Origin: JAJCYL01 sp963664285
GTDB lineage: Bacteria > Bacteroidota > Bacteroidia > Cytophagales > Cyclobacteriaceae
DNA: 64,000 nt
Direction: 5' to 3'
Assembly (NCBI GenBank): GCA_963664285.2
Contig: CAXXNX010000064.1
Location: forward strand, 4,580 to 68,579
How positions within the stretch are numbered: the stretch's first letter is position 1; each line of letters starts with the position of its first letter. Both the position numbers and the translations under genes were made by a program. Below the pieces are notes generated by a model, which had not been told where the DNA came from, ran no database searches, and was given only the letters and a program-made list of their open reading frames with translations. Positions 48,985 to 59,116 of this stretch are shown here, piece after piece.

Positions 48985-50524
48985 ATGAAGAAGAGGCCCC
49001 TAATACCATGTTGCAGTAATCTGATAGCGCTACTTATTGTCACTGCGATCTTAATAGGGTGTAGTTCTCCTCCTCAAACTGCTCTGCAAAGACCGAATAT
49101 TCTCTTTATCATGTCCGATGACCATGCTTCGCAAGGTATTGGAGTTTACAGTTCTCTACTGAAAGACATCACCAATACACCAAACATTGACCGGATTGCT
49201 CAGGAAGGAATGAAATTTGAAAACTGCTTTGTGACCAATTCAATTTGCACACCCAGTCGGGCCACAATTTTAACAGGGAAATACGGCCATGTGAATGGGT
49301 GTCAGATTTTGGATCAAACATTTGACACCTCACAGCAAACTTTCCCGGAAATATTTCAAGAATCCGGCTATTACACCTCAGTGGTTGGTAAGTGGCATCT
49401 TGGAGCTGAACCTAAGGGCTTTGACTATTATAACGTATTGCCCCAGCAGGGTAGGTATTTTGACCCCTTCTTTAAAGAAAAGGGCAAGGAATGGGCCGAT
49501 GGAGTTAAAGGCGGGAATGAGTATATCGGCTATGTCACTGATGTGATCACAGACCTGGCCATAAAAACCCTTGATGATCGACCTAAAGACAAACCTTTTA
49601 TGATGTTGTTACAGCATAAGGGGCCGCATGATATGTGGAATTATCCGAAAAAATACGACGATCTGTATGAAAATGAGAGATTGCCGGAACCTCCGAATTT
49701 GCAGGAGAATTATGAAGACCGCAAATCGTTGGCATTTAATGAATATAAATTAGGAAGTGCTGATTTTCAGGGTTATTGGGGCAATCATGTTAAACACTTA
49801 ACAGGTGATGAAGAGATACAGGCAGGCTACTACCAGGTTTTCCTCAAGTGGTTTTTACGTTGTGCCCAGTCAGTGGATGAGAATGTGGGGAGGGATCTTG
49901 CACTATTTGGATAAAAATGGATTAGCGGAAAACACCATAGTTATCTACACTTCTGATCAAGGTGCCTTTTTGGGTGAACACGGATTGTGGGATAAGCGCC
50001 TGATGTATGAAGAATCCATTCGGATGCCCTTTTTGGTCAGGTATCCAGGTGTTACAAAGCCAGGTGCAATCAACGACAATATAATCACCAACCTCGATTT
50101 TGCTCCCACATTATTGGACTTAGCTGGTATAAACGTTCCGGAGGACATTCAGGGCCAAAGTTTTAAGGCCATGTTTGCGGGGGATGATCCTCAAGATTGG
50201 CCGAATGCTTTGTATTACCATTATGCCCAACCGGGGACGCCCCCTGCCCATCTAGGTATAAGAACAGACACTCATAAGCTGATCTACTATTATGGATTGG
50301 CAGGGGAGATTAAAATGGAATCTGGAGAAGTGCTTCAATCAGAGGGACAGCCTTATTGGGAACTCTATGATATTCAAAATGATCCCACTGAAATGAATAA
50401 CCTTTATGACGACCCGAATTATGCGTCTACTCGGGAGAATTTAATAGAACAGCTTAAGACGATCATGGAATATTATGACGAAGACATCGAGCGCTATAAG
50501 AACCTTGTGAAAGCGGGATTGTAG
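48985..50524 (+). pseudogene. type I sulfatase 2, lipoprotein, frameshifted
   Basis: Starts at ATG 48985 (an upstream in-frame TTG exists at 48967) with a lipoprotein signal (LIALLIVTAILIGCSS). NILFIMSDDHASQGIG gives the first metal ligands. CTPSRATILTGKYGHVNG carries the formylglycine Cys 88. QHKGPHDMW and YTSDQGAFLGEHGLWDKR complete the active site. One extra G near 49890 (GGGGAGGGATC) splits the frame; the second part runs to 50524 and ends IERYKNLVKAGL. Joined, about 512 aa, normal length. Lacks the inserted domain of sulfatase 1. Single-base lesion in a G run, so assembly error is possible. Confidence 0.83.
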
Positions 50525-51444
50525 AATAAATAATTAAATTTCAGAATTTCAGGATAATGAATTATTGATTTAAAATTTAAAAAAGAGCCTCATCATGAGA
50601 AGTACCAAATGGATTATACAATTATCAGTAATAATGGCATCTGCATTCATTGTGGGTTTTAATCAAATGCTGAATAATTATAAGTTTTCTCTTTTACCGG
50701 ATGACCCACCGGAAGTCCTTATCGAAGGAGCTGAGCTTACGCTTTTAGCCAAAGAGCCGGAAATTGTTACTCCAACCGGTGTTCAGGTAGACGATCAAAA
50801 TCGGATCTGGGTAATAGAGAATCACACGCATCTGCGACAGGATGACTATCCCGGACCTAAAGTGGACAGAATACTTGTTTTCGAAGGATATATCGATTCA
50901 TCAGGTAAAAAGAAGGTCACTGAGTTTGCCACCGACTTTACCGATGGCATGTCTCTTTCTCTTACTCGTGAAGGTAAAGTACTGGTCACCACAAGGGCAT
51001 CCATTATTGAATTTACGGATCGAGATGGTGACAATGTCGCTGATGAGCGTAAGACTCTTATTTCTTTGGAAACAGAAGAGAAGTTTCCTCATAATGGCAT
51101 GTCGGGACTTACCCTAAGTCCTGATGGTAAGATGTATTTTCAATGCGGAGAAAACTTCGGAGCATATTATACAATCACCGGATCAGATGGCACAAGTTTT
51201 ATTGGAAAAGAAAGAGAAGGTGGGAGCCTTTATCGATGCGATGTTGATGGTAAAAACCTGGAAAGAATTGGTACGGCCATTTGGAACTGTTTTGCCATGA
51301 CTTTCGATCCTTTCGGTAACATTTTTGCGGTTGAGAATGATCCTGATTCAAGACCGCCTTGTCGCCTTTTACACATAGTCAAGGGAGGTAATTACGGATT
51401 CCAATTTCAGCATGGTCGCGATGGGCTCAGCCCAATTTTGGGAT

Positions 51445-51650
51445 TTAACCTCCTGGTTCGGACAGATTCCCGGTACACTTCCAATGGTTGCAGGCGTCAG
51501 GCACGGGAGAAGCACCTAGCGGAATTTTGCATTACAACCTGGACAAGTTAGGCGATTCTAATAATGGTGCTCTGTTAGTGACAGCCTTGGGAGACAATGA
51601 GATTCAAAGCTTCAAACTAAATGAAAAGGGAAGTTCATTCGTTGCCGAAC
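51445..51650 (+). repeat. direct repeat unit 1 (host gene duplication)
   Basis: About 206 bp beginning TTAACCTCCTGG, repeated at 52169-52354 with small indels (3, 7 and 10 bp). Unit 1 has a 7-bp insertion that breaks VAGVGEAP. Confidence 0.8.
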
Positions 51651-51664
51651 TGATTTTAATGACA

Positions 51665-52168
51665 CAGTCTTCTCTTTCAACTCCTCTACATAACGGTCTA
51701 CAAACCATTGACTCATCTGGTAGATCAGACTCCGATCGGCCTTGTTTTCAAATCGACTTAAAGTAGGCTGGGAACATAATCCGCTATCTAGTACTTTACG
51801 GATCACCGGATCCTCTCGGAGTTTTTGTTCGTCATTGCAATCCTGATAGCCCTGCATCATTAAAAACACCCGTTGGCGAAGCATTTCTTCATAAGTGTAT
51901 TCGATAAAAAAGGGGTTTCGATAGTCAGGAATCAGTGCGGCGAAGCTTTTTAATAGACCAGTCTTTCTCTCTACTTTTTCACTTAACAATATCGCTCCGT
52001 CTGAGCTAATCGCTGATGCTGAAAAATCAAATTTAAAAGCTTGTTTTCCTCGATAAAATACGGTATCTTTTTCCTTATATTCAGGCATAAATTAATTGCT
52101 TATTTTGTTGTCTAACTATCTCAATATAAGCAATTTATGCCTGTTTTTTATACTATGAATTTTTCGGG
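51665..52168 (-). mobile_element. IS1380 copy H, 5' fragment (504 bp)
   Basis: Contains the 5' end (lacking TTGTC near 52151) and the first 140 codons or so of the transposase, then is replaced by host sequence at 51665. The transposase frame runs 52088 to 51612. TTAA at 52169-52172 follows the end. The 3' part is missing. Confidence 0.87.
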
Positions 52169-52354
52169 TTAACCTCCTGGTTCGGACAGATTCCCGGTAC
52201 ACTTCCTGTTGCAGGCGTGGGAGAAGCACCTAGCGGAATTTTGCATTACAACCTGGACAAGTTAGGCGATTCTAATAATGGTGCTCTGTTAGTGACAGCC
52301 TTGGGAGACAATGAGATTCAAAGCTTCAAACTAAATGTTCATTCGTTGCTGAAC
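52169..52354 (+). repeat. direct repeat unit 2 (host gene duplication)
   Basis: Second copy of the segment at 51445, beginning at the TTAA next to IS1380 copy H. It lacks 10 bp after FKLN relative to unit 1, which shifts the frame, later compensated. Confidence 0.8.
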
Positions 52355-52886
52355 CACAGACTATCGTCATCAAGGAATTTCTATCCTGTTGGACTGGCCG
52401 TTGATAATAGAGGAGGCGTGATTGCCACAGATTGGGCGAGCGTATCTTACGCTGTTCATGGCAAAGGGCGAATTTGGAGAATATCGAATCCTGAGAAAGA
52501 TGAAAAGATCGAGCGCCTTTCTTCCTTTAAGAATCCTTCGAAGAAAGACTTACTTGGTTTACTTAACTCACCGGATTTTCGTATCAGGTCGGAGACTGCG
52601 GACTTTATCTTTTCCAAACGCAGAGTTAAACCAATGGATTATTTTCAATCGGAAGATCTTGGTGATCATGGCAAGATGGATATTATTTGGTCAGCCCAAC
52701 TAAACAATCATGAAAGCCTGTCCGATTTGCTGGAGTCAGGCACTAAGGAAGAAAATAGCTTGCTTAGATCTGCCGCAGTCAGGATGATGGTGGACAAGAA
52801 AATTGTTTCGGAAGAGCAGTTTTTCATTGAATTAATTGGAAAAGATGCTTCTCCATATGTGATTCGAGAGGCTATTTATGGCTTAA

Positions 52887-54506
52887 CCCGCATTATTCAT
52901 AGGCCACCAATTTTGGGATTAATAATGGGTTGCTAACTATTTTTGATTGGAGTGTATGTATTAATTTGAAGATCAACCAGGTTTCTGGATTTCAAAGGAC
53001 ATTAGAGCGTTTTTTTGTTAGAATTTTTCAATTTTCAGTCAAAGCTCTATTGTGTTCTTATGGAAGAACATTTTTTTGATTAAACTAAACTGTTTAACTG
53101 ATCGGTCAGTTCACCGTAAGCAAATCGCCCAGCAGGTATTGATATCTAAAGGCTCTTGAGAATTGTATTGTCAATGATCTTTTCCTTTCTTTCAGGCACG
53201 CCCTAACCTTCATCAGGTAAAGCCGGATATTGTCCACTTGCCATCGTTTAGCAAAGTGGTGTTTTGTTTTGGCAATTAATAATTTAATCTGCCGGAACAT
53301 TTCATAACAGAGGGTAGCGATGATTAAACGCATGAAATTGGCCAGTAGCGATGACAGGAAAGCCGGTCGGAATAAGTCATGTTTTTGAGTTCCTTTATTC
53401 GATTTTCACTGGCATCACCTCGCTTGACATAAAAATCAAAGTAAATCTGTTGAGCGGTCATCGCTTCAAAGTTGCTCACAAAGTAACGGACATTCATTCC
53501 TTTTCCGGTAGACTCCACTTTGGCGTACAGCTTTTCAGAACGATCCCAGCTTTTGGCCTGGTAAGTAAACGGGCCAACAAACTCTTGATGTTTGATGATT
53601 TTTGAAGCATATTCCTTTTTCACTTCAATGATAGTCTGTTTGGTAAAAGTCTTTAAAACTTCATTACTACTAATACCTAAACAAAATTGAAGGTCAAACT
53701 GCTTAGCTATCCGATAAAAAGATGCTCCTGAAAAGCCACTATCCGCTCGAATAAGGATCTTTACTGAGGGCAGTTTTTTTCTGATTTTAATGACAATCCT
53801 TTTCAATAAGGCCACAAACCATTTGTTGGAGTGACAATTGCCCGGACGTAGTACTGGTAAAATGACCTGACCGGTGTTCCCGTCCTTAAAGAACAACTCA
53901 TGGTACATAGTCTGTCCATAATAGCCATTATACAAACTGAGTTGTTGGGATCCATGAGTAGGGTCATCGGTACCATCTACATCAATGATGATTTGACCAG
54001 TCTTCTCTTTCAACTCCTCTACATAACGGTCTACAAACCATTGACTCATCTGGTAGATCAGACTCCGATCGGCCTTGTTTTCAAATCGACTTAAAGTAGG
54101 CTGGGAACATAATCCGCTATCTAGTACTTTACGGATCACCGGATCCTCTCGGAGTTTTTGTTCGTCATTGCAATCCTGATAGCCCTGCATCATTAAAAAC
54201 ACCCGTTGGCGAAGCATTTCTTCATAAGTGTATTCGATAAAAAAGGGGTTTCGATAGTCAGGAATCAGTGCGGCGAAGCTTTTTAATAGACCAGTCTTTC
54301 TCTCTACTTTTTCACTTAACAATATCGCTCCGTCTGAGCTAATCGCTGATGCTGAAAAATCAAATTTAAAAGCTTGTTTTCCTCGATAAAATACGGTATC
54401 TTTTTCCTTATATTCAGGCATAAATTAATTGCTTATTTTGTTGTCTAACTATCTCAATATAAGCAATTTATGCCTGTTTTTTATTGTCTACTATGAATTT
54501 TTCGGG
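52887..54506 (-). mobile_element. IS1380-family element, copy D1
   Basis: 1620 bp. TTAA at 52883-52886 lies in the dehydrogenase gene; the other flank TTAA (54507-54510) belongs to the transposase gene of copy D2. Minus orientation. Confidence 0.92.
53106..54421 (-). pseudogene. IS1380 transposase, frameshifted (copy D1)
   Basis: Same start and catalytic motifs as the intact copies. A missing G near 53341 (the TGGGCC/TGGCC site) ends the main frame after 365 codons. The rest continues from 53333 to 53106 and carries MKVRACLK (Gly to Arg), shared only with D2. Confidence 0.87.
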
Positions 54507-55714
54507 TTAAGTCGATTTGAAAACAAGGCCGATCGGAGTCTGATCTACCAGATGAGTCAATGGTTTGTAGACCGTTATGTAGAGGAGTTGAAAGAGAAGA
54601 CTGGTCAAATCATCATTGATGTAGATGGTACCGATGACCCTACTCATGGATCCCAACAACTCAGTTTGTATAATGGCTATTATGGACAGACTATGTACCA
54701 TGAGTTGTTCTTTAAGGACGGGAACACCGGTCAGGTCATTTTACCAGTACTACGTCCGGGCAATTGTCACTCCAACAAATGGTTTGTGGCCTTATTGAAA
54801 AGGATTGTCATTAAAATCAGAAAAAAACTGCCCTCAGTAAAGATTCTTATTCGAGCGGATAGTGGCTTTTCAGGAGCATCTTTTTATCGGATAGCTAAGC
54901 AGTTTGACCTTCAATTTTGTTTAGGTATTAGTAGTAATGAAGTTTTAAAGACTTTTACCAAACAGACTATCATTGAAGTGAAAAAGGAATATGCTTCAAA
55001 AATCATCAAACATCAAGAGTTTGTTGGCCCGTTTACTTACCAGGCCAAAAGCTGGGATCGTTCTGAAAAGCTGTACGCCAAAGTGGAGTCTACCGGAAAA
55101 GGAATGAATGTCCGTTACTTTGTGAGCAACTTTGAAGCGATGACCGCTCAACAGATTTACTTTGATTTTTATGTCAAGCGAGGTGATGCCAGTGAAAATC
55201 GAATAAAGGAACTCAAAAACATGACTTATTCCGACCGGCTTTCCTGTCATCGCTACTGGCCAATTTCATGCGTTTAATCATCGCTACCCTCTGTTATGAA
55301 ATGTTCCGGCAGATTAAATTATTAATTGCCAAAACAAAACACCACTTTGCTAAACGATGGCAAGTGGACAATATCCGGCTTTACCTGATGAAGGTTAGGG
55401 CGTGCCTGAAAGAAAGGAAAAGATCATTGACAATACAATTCTCAAGAGCCTTTAGATATCAATACCTGCTGGGCGATTTGCTTACGGTGAACTGACCGAT
55501 CAGTTAAACAGTTTAGTTTAATCAAAAAAATGTTCTTCCATAAGAACACAATAGAGCTTTGACTGAAAATTGAAAAATTCTAACAAAAAAACGCTCTAAT
55601 GTCCTTTGAAATCCAGAAACCTGGTTGATCTTCAAATTAATACATACACTCCAATCAAAAATAGTTAGCAACCCATTATTAATCCCAAAATTGGTGGCCT
55701 ATGAATAATGCGGG
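54507..55714 (+). mobile_element. IS1380 copy D2, 3' fragment (1.2 kb)
   Basis: Starts at the internal TTAA (codons 109-111 of the transposase) and runs to an intact right end, followed by TTAA (55715-55718). The 5' third is missing. The transposase remnant (LSRFENKADRSLI... to 55495) has the same lost G and the same Gly-to-Arg change as D1. Together D1 and D2 form an inverted pair with arms of about 1.2 kb. Confidence 0.88.
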
Positions 55715-55718
55715 TTAA

Positions 55719-57026
55719 GCTTGTTGCCATCCAAGGTCACGATTAATGGCCCAAGGAGCTTATCATTGTAGGCTCCGGTATAATCAGCTAATCCCAGGGT
55801 GGGAGAGTTGCCTTTTATTTGCCCGGATTGCCCCTCCTTTTGAAGTTCTTTGTTTTGTTTATCAAGTTCACCATACAACACGAGAAATTCCTTATTCCAA
55901 TCGGTGTCACCCAAATCAAGGAACAGGTCAATAGCCTTGTACATCAACGCATATCGCAGTTCTGCATGATCGAGGTTTCCAAAGGCATAAACCCCAAAAT
56001 TTAATTCCGGTATCAAGCCTATAATGGCTGTTAATCCTGGTAAGCTGCCTGTATGAAATTGCAACTGATAGCCCTTGTAATCATGCTGGAACCAACCTAA
56101 TCCATAGGTGGCCAGTTAGGTTTGGTCACTTTCCTGGTTGGATAGAATTGCCCTCGTGGAATGACGGTATAAGTATCCCACAGTTCTTTGATCCTGACCT
56201 TGGAAATGATCTGGCGGTTGTTGAACTGGCCACTGTCTAACAGCATCAGCATCCAGTTAGACATGTCATCAGAAGTGGACCATACAGAACCGGCAGGGCC
56301 GATTTTATCTGCCGAAAGGAATGGAATGATTTCCACTTTTTCATCAACGAGGTAATGGGGTCTGGCAAAATCAGATTCGCCAGTCAGGCCTGAATACATG
56401 GCTCTTGAATTGCTCATACCCAATGGGTCGAAGATGCGTTCCTTGATAAAATCCTTCCAGGGTTGACCACTCACTTTCTCAATCACCATCCCCGCTACCA
56501 GGTACATGATGTTTTGGTATGTGTAATCTCCTCGTAGGGGATAGTAGGGCTTCAAGTACTTCAACCTTCTAACAATCTCTTCTGAAGAGATATCATTCAG
56601 GGACCAGAGAAAATCTGCATTTCCGAGCCCGGCCCTGTGGGATAATAAATCTATGATGGTCACATCTCTTGTTACGTAGGCATCGTACAATTGAAACTCA
56701 GGATAATGATCAATTACCTTGTCGTCCCAACCCAACTTTTCTTCATCAACAAGAATGGCTAGAGCCAGAGCGGTCATGGCTTTGGTAGTGGAGCCAATCA
56801 TAAATCGTGATGAAGAGGTAGCGGGATTTTTCGATTCAATATCAATGACACCATAACCTTTACTGAAGAGCTTTTTGCCATCTTTTACTACGGCAATAGA
56901 GAGACCTGGTACTTTCCATTCTTTTATGCCTTGCTTCACATAAGCATCAAGTGTTTTAATATCATCCGTATGCTGCGCATTTACAAGAAAGGGGAGAAGT
57001 AAGAGTAAAAGTGGGAGTTTTTTCAT
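55719..57026 (-). pseudogene. serine hydrolase (class C beta-lactamase/DD-peptidase fold), broken
   Basis: Signal peptide (MKKLPLLLLLLPFLVNAQ). Penicillin-binding fold with the SxxK motif STTK at residues 79-82, the YxN motif in YTYQN, and a C-terminal LQFHTGSLPGLTAIIGLIP containing the HTG triad. One base lost near 56100 shifts ...TKPNWP into another frame (restored: TYGLGWFQHDYKGY). IS1380 copy D2 cuts the C-terminus at 55718 after LIVTLDGNK. Such enzymes are esterases, peptidases or beta-lactamases; role not assigned. Divergent from typA. Confidence 0.83.
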
Positions 57027-57147
57027 GAGTTAAATGTTGTCGTAAAACTGTAAAGAATCCAGGTGATTAATCAAAATAGAAACATCTTCTTACTGCTGTT
57101 AAAGATCGGAATTAAACGACTACCTTTGCAGCAAAATTGATAGCCGT

Positions 57148-58956
57148 ATGCAAAGTATCCGAAATGTGGCCATTATTGCCCATGTTGATCATGGGAAGAC
57201 CACCCTTGTGGATAAAATTATTCATGCCACCAGCCTGCTTAGAGATAATCAAGAAAAAGGAGAGCTCATTCTTGATAGCAATGACTTGGAGAGGGAACGT
57301 GGCATAACCATTCTTGCTAAGAATATAGCTGTCGAGTACAAAGGAGTGAAGATCAATATCATTGATACTCCTGGTCACGCCGATTTTGGTGGAGAAGTGG
57401 AAAGGGTCCTTAAGATGGCCGATGGAGTATTGTTATTGGTGGATGCGTTCGAGGGATGCATGCCGCAAACCCGTTTTGTACTGAGTAAGGCCTTATCCCT
57501 TGGTTTGAAACCAATAGTAGTGATCAACAAAGTGGACAAAGAAAATTGCCGACCAGACGAAGTGCAGGGACAAGTGTTTGATTTGATGTTTAATCTTGAT
57601 GCGTCCGAAGACCAGTTGGATTTCGTGACCATATACGGTTCTTCCAAGCAGGGATGGATGGGAACGGATTGGCAAAAGCCGGGCAAAGACATTACACCGA
57701 TTCTGGATGCAATTATTGATGTAATACCAGAAGCGCCAAGCCCTGAAGGTAAACCGGTATTCCAGGTCACTTCTTTGGATTACTCATCTTTCGTTGGTCG
57801 CATTGCAATAGGTCGTGTCTATCAAGGATCTTTGAAAGAGGGTCAGCAGGTGGGATTGGTAAAGAATGATAGCTCGGTAAAGCGCACCAAGATTAAAGAG
57901 CTTAATGTATTTCAGGGCTTGGGCAGACTCAGGGTGCAGGAGGTGAAGGCAGGAGATATTTGTGCTATTACCGGTATTGAAGGGTTTGAAATCGGGGATA
58001 CTATTACGGATATCGATCATCCACAGGCAATGTCCCGGATTCCTATTGATGAGCCTACTATGAGTATGCTCTTTACCATAAATAACTCACCATTTTTTGG
58101 GAAAGAAGGAAAATTTGTCACTTCAAGACACCTGCGAGATCGACTTTTTAAGGAGTTGGAAAAAAACCTCGCGTTACGGGTAGAAGAGACAAATAGCGAA
58201 GACAAGTTTATGGTTTTTGGCCGTGGTGTTTTGCACTTGTCGATCCTGATAGAGACAATGAGGAGAGAGGGTTATGAATTTCAGGTGGGTCAACCCCAGG
58301 TAATATTCAGACAGATAGATGGTATACGTCACGAGCCTATAGAACTTTTGGTGGTTGATGTTCCTGATGAATATGCAGGTAAGGTAATTGAGATGGCTAC
58401 GCAGCGGAAAGGTGAACTAAGAATCATGGAGCCAAAGGGTAACATCCAGCACCTGGAATTTGAAATACCTTCTCGTGGTTTGATTGGTATACGAACCAAT
58501 ATGCTTAACAGTACGGCAGGAGAGGCAGTGATGAGCCATCGTTTCATTGACTATCAGCCTTACAAGGGACCTATTCAGGGAAGAAACAATGGCTCTCTTA
58601 TATCCTTGAAAAATGGTGTAGGTACACCCTACTCGATAGATAAGTTACAGGACAGAGGAGTGTTTTTTGTTGATCCGGGAGAAGAATTGTATACGGGTCA
58701 GGTCATCGGAGAAAATAATAGAGGTGGAGATATCATAGTCAATGTTCAAAAAGGGAAAAAAATGAGCAACGTGAGAGCTGCCGGTACGGATGATAGCGTC
58801 AAGATCGCACCCAAGAGAAAGTTTTCCCTCGAAGAGGCATTGGAATATATTCAAAAAGATGAGTACGTTGAGGTTACACCCAAGTCAATTCGGATGAGAA
58901 AAATCTATCTCAATGAACATGAACGTAGGCGCATGCAAGACAAGGTGGAGGAATAG
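57148..58956 (+). CDS. typA: translational GTPase TypA/BipA
   Basis: 602 aa, intact. GTPase domain with G1 AHVDHGKT (residues 11-18), switch region RERGITILAKN, G3 DTPGHADFGGEV and G4 NKVDKENC. Then domains II and III like EF-G, and the BipA C-terminal domain (NIQHLEFEIPSRGLIGIRTN, RAAGTDDSVKIAPKRKFSLE). Acts on the ribosome, especially 50S assembly and stress or cold adaptation. Its TAG stop is the first three bases of an inverted-repeat element (58954), which may have trimmed the native C-terminus by a few residues. Confidence 0.96.
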   Translation: MQSIRNVAIIAHVDHGKTTLVDKIIHATSLLRDNQEKGELILDSNDLERERGITILAKNIAVEYKGVKINIIDTPGHADFGGEVERVLKMADGVLLLVDAFEGCMPQTRFVLSKALSLGLKPIVVINKVDKENCRPDEVQGQVFDLMFNLDASEDQLDFVTIYGSSKQGWMGTDWQKPGKDITPILDAIIDVIPEAPSPEGKPVFQVTSLDYSSFVGRIAIGRVYQGSLKEGQQVGLVKNDSSVKRTKIKELNVFQGLGRLRVQEVKAGDICAITGIEGFEIGDTITDIDHPQAMSRIPIDEPTMSMLFTINNSPFFGKEGKFVTSRHLRDRLFKELEKNLALRVEETNSEDKFMVFGRGVLHLSILIETMRREGYEFQVGQPQVIFRQIDGIRHEPIELLVVDVPDEYAGKVIEMATQRKGELRIMEPKGNIQHLEFEIPSRGLIGIRTNMLNSTAGEAVMSHRFIDYQPYKGPIQGRNNGSLISLKNGVGTPYSIDKLQDRGVFFVDPGEELYTGQVIGENNRGGDIIVNVQKGKKMSNVRAAGTDDSVKIAPKRKFSLEEALEYIQKDEYVEVTPKSIRMRKIYLNEHERRRMQDKVEE

Positions 58957-59116
58957 TGTGTCAATTACTAAATTCATTCACTATTTTTACCACTCTTCTT
59001 CCTTTCTACTACGTTGAAATTTTCAACCGTAACGATGCTATGATTTCAAATTCCGTCTTGAATAAAGAAAAAATAGTAGCAAAATTTAGTAAACCAATTT
59101 AGTAATTGACACACTA
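58954..59116. repeat. 163-bp inverted-repeat element between convergent genes
   Basis: Ends TAGTGTGTCAATTACTAAAT and its complement. The first TAG is the typA stop; the terminal CTA is the complement of the ypdA stop. No ORF. AT-rich interior. MITE-like, unrelated in sequence to the 164-bp family beyond the opening AGTGT. Confidence 0.75.

Larger units (their letters stand above)
50595..52882 (+). pseudogene. sorbosone/membrane-bound-type dehydrogenase with HEAT-like C-terminus, rearranged
   Basis: Starts MRSTKWIIQLSVIMASAFIVG (membrane leader). Propeller part reads PTGVQVDDQNRIWVIENHTH, PHNGMSGLTLSPDGKMYFQ and AIWNCFAMTFDPFGNIFAVE to about 51440. From 51445 a stretch of about 206 bp is followed by an IS1380 fragment and then repeated (52169-52354). 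Copy 2 reads VAGVGEAPSGILHYNLDKLG in frame and continues to a HEAT-like part (KDLLGLLNSPDFRIRSETAD). The gene ends at 52882 at IS1380 copy D1; its remaining 3' end is not found in the window. Confidence 0.75.
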
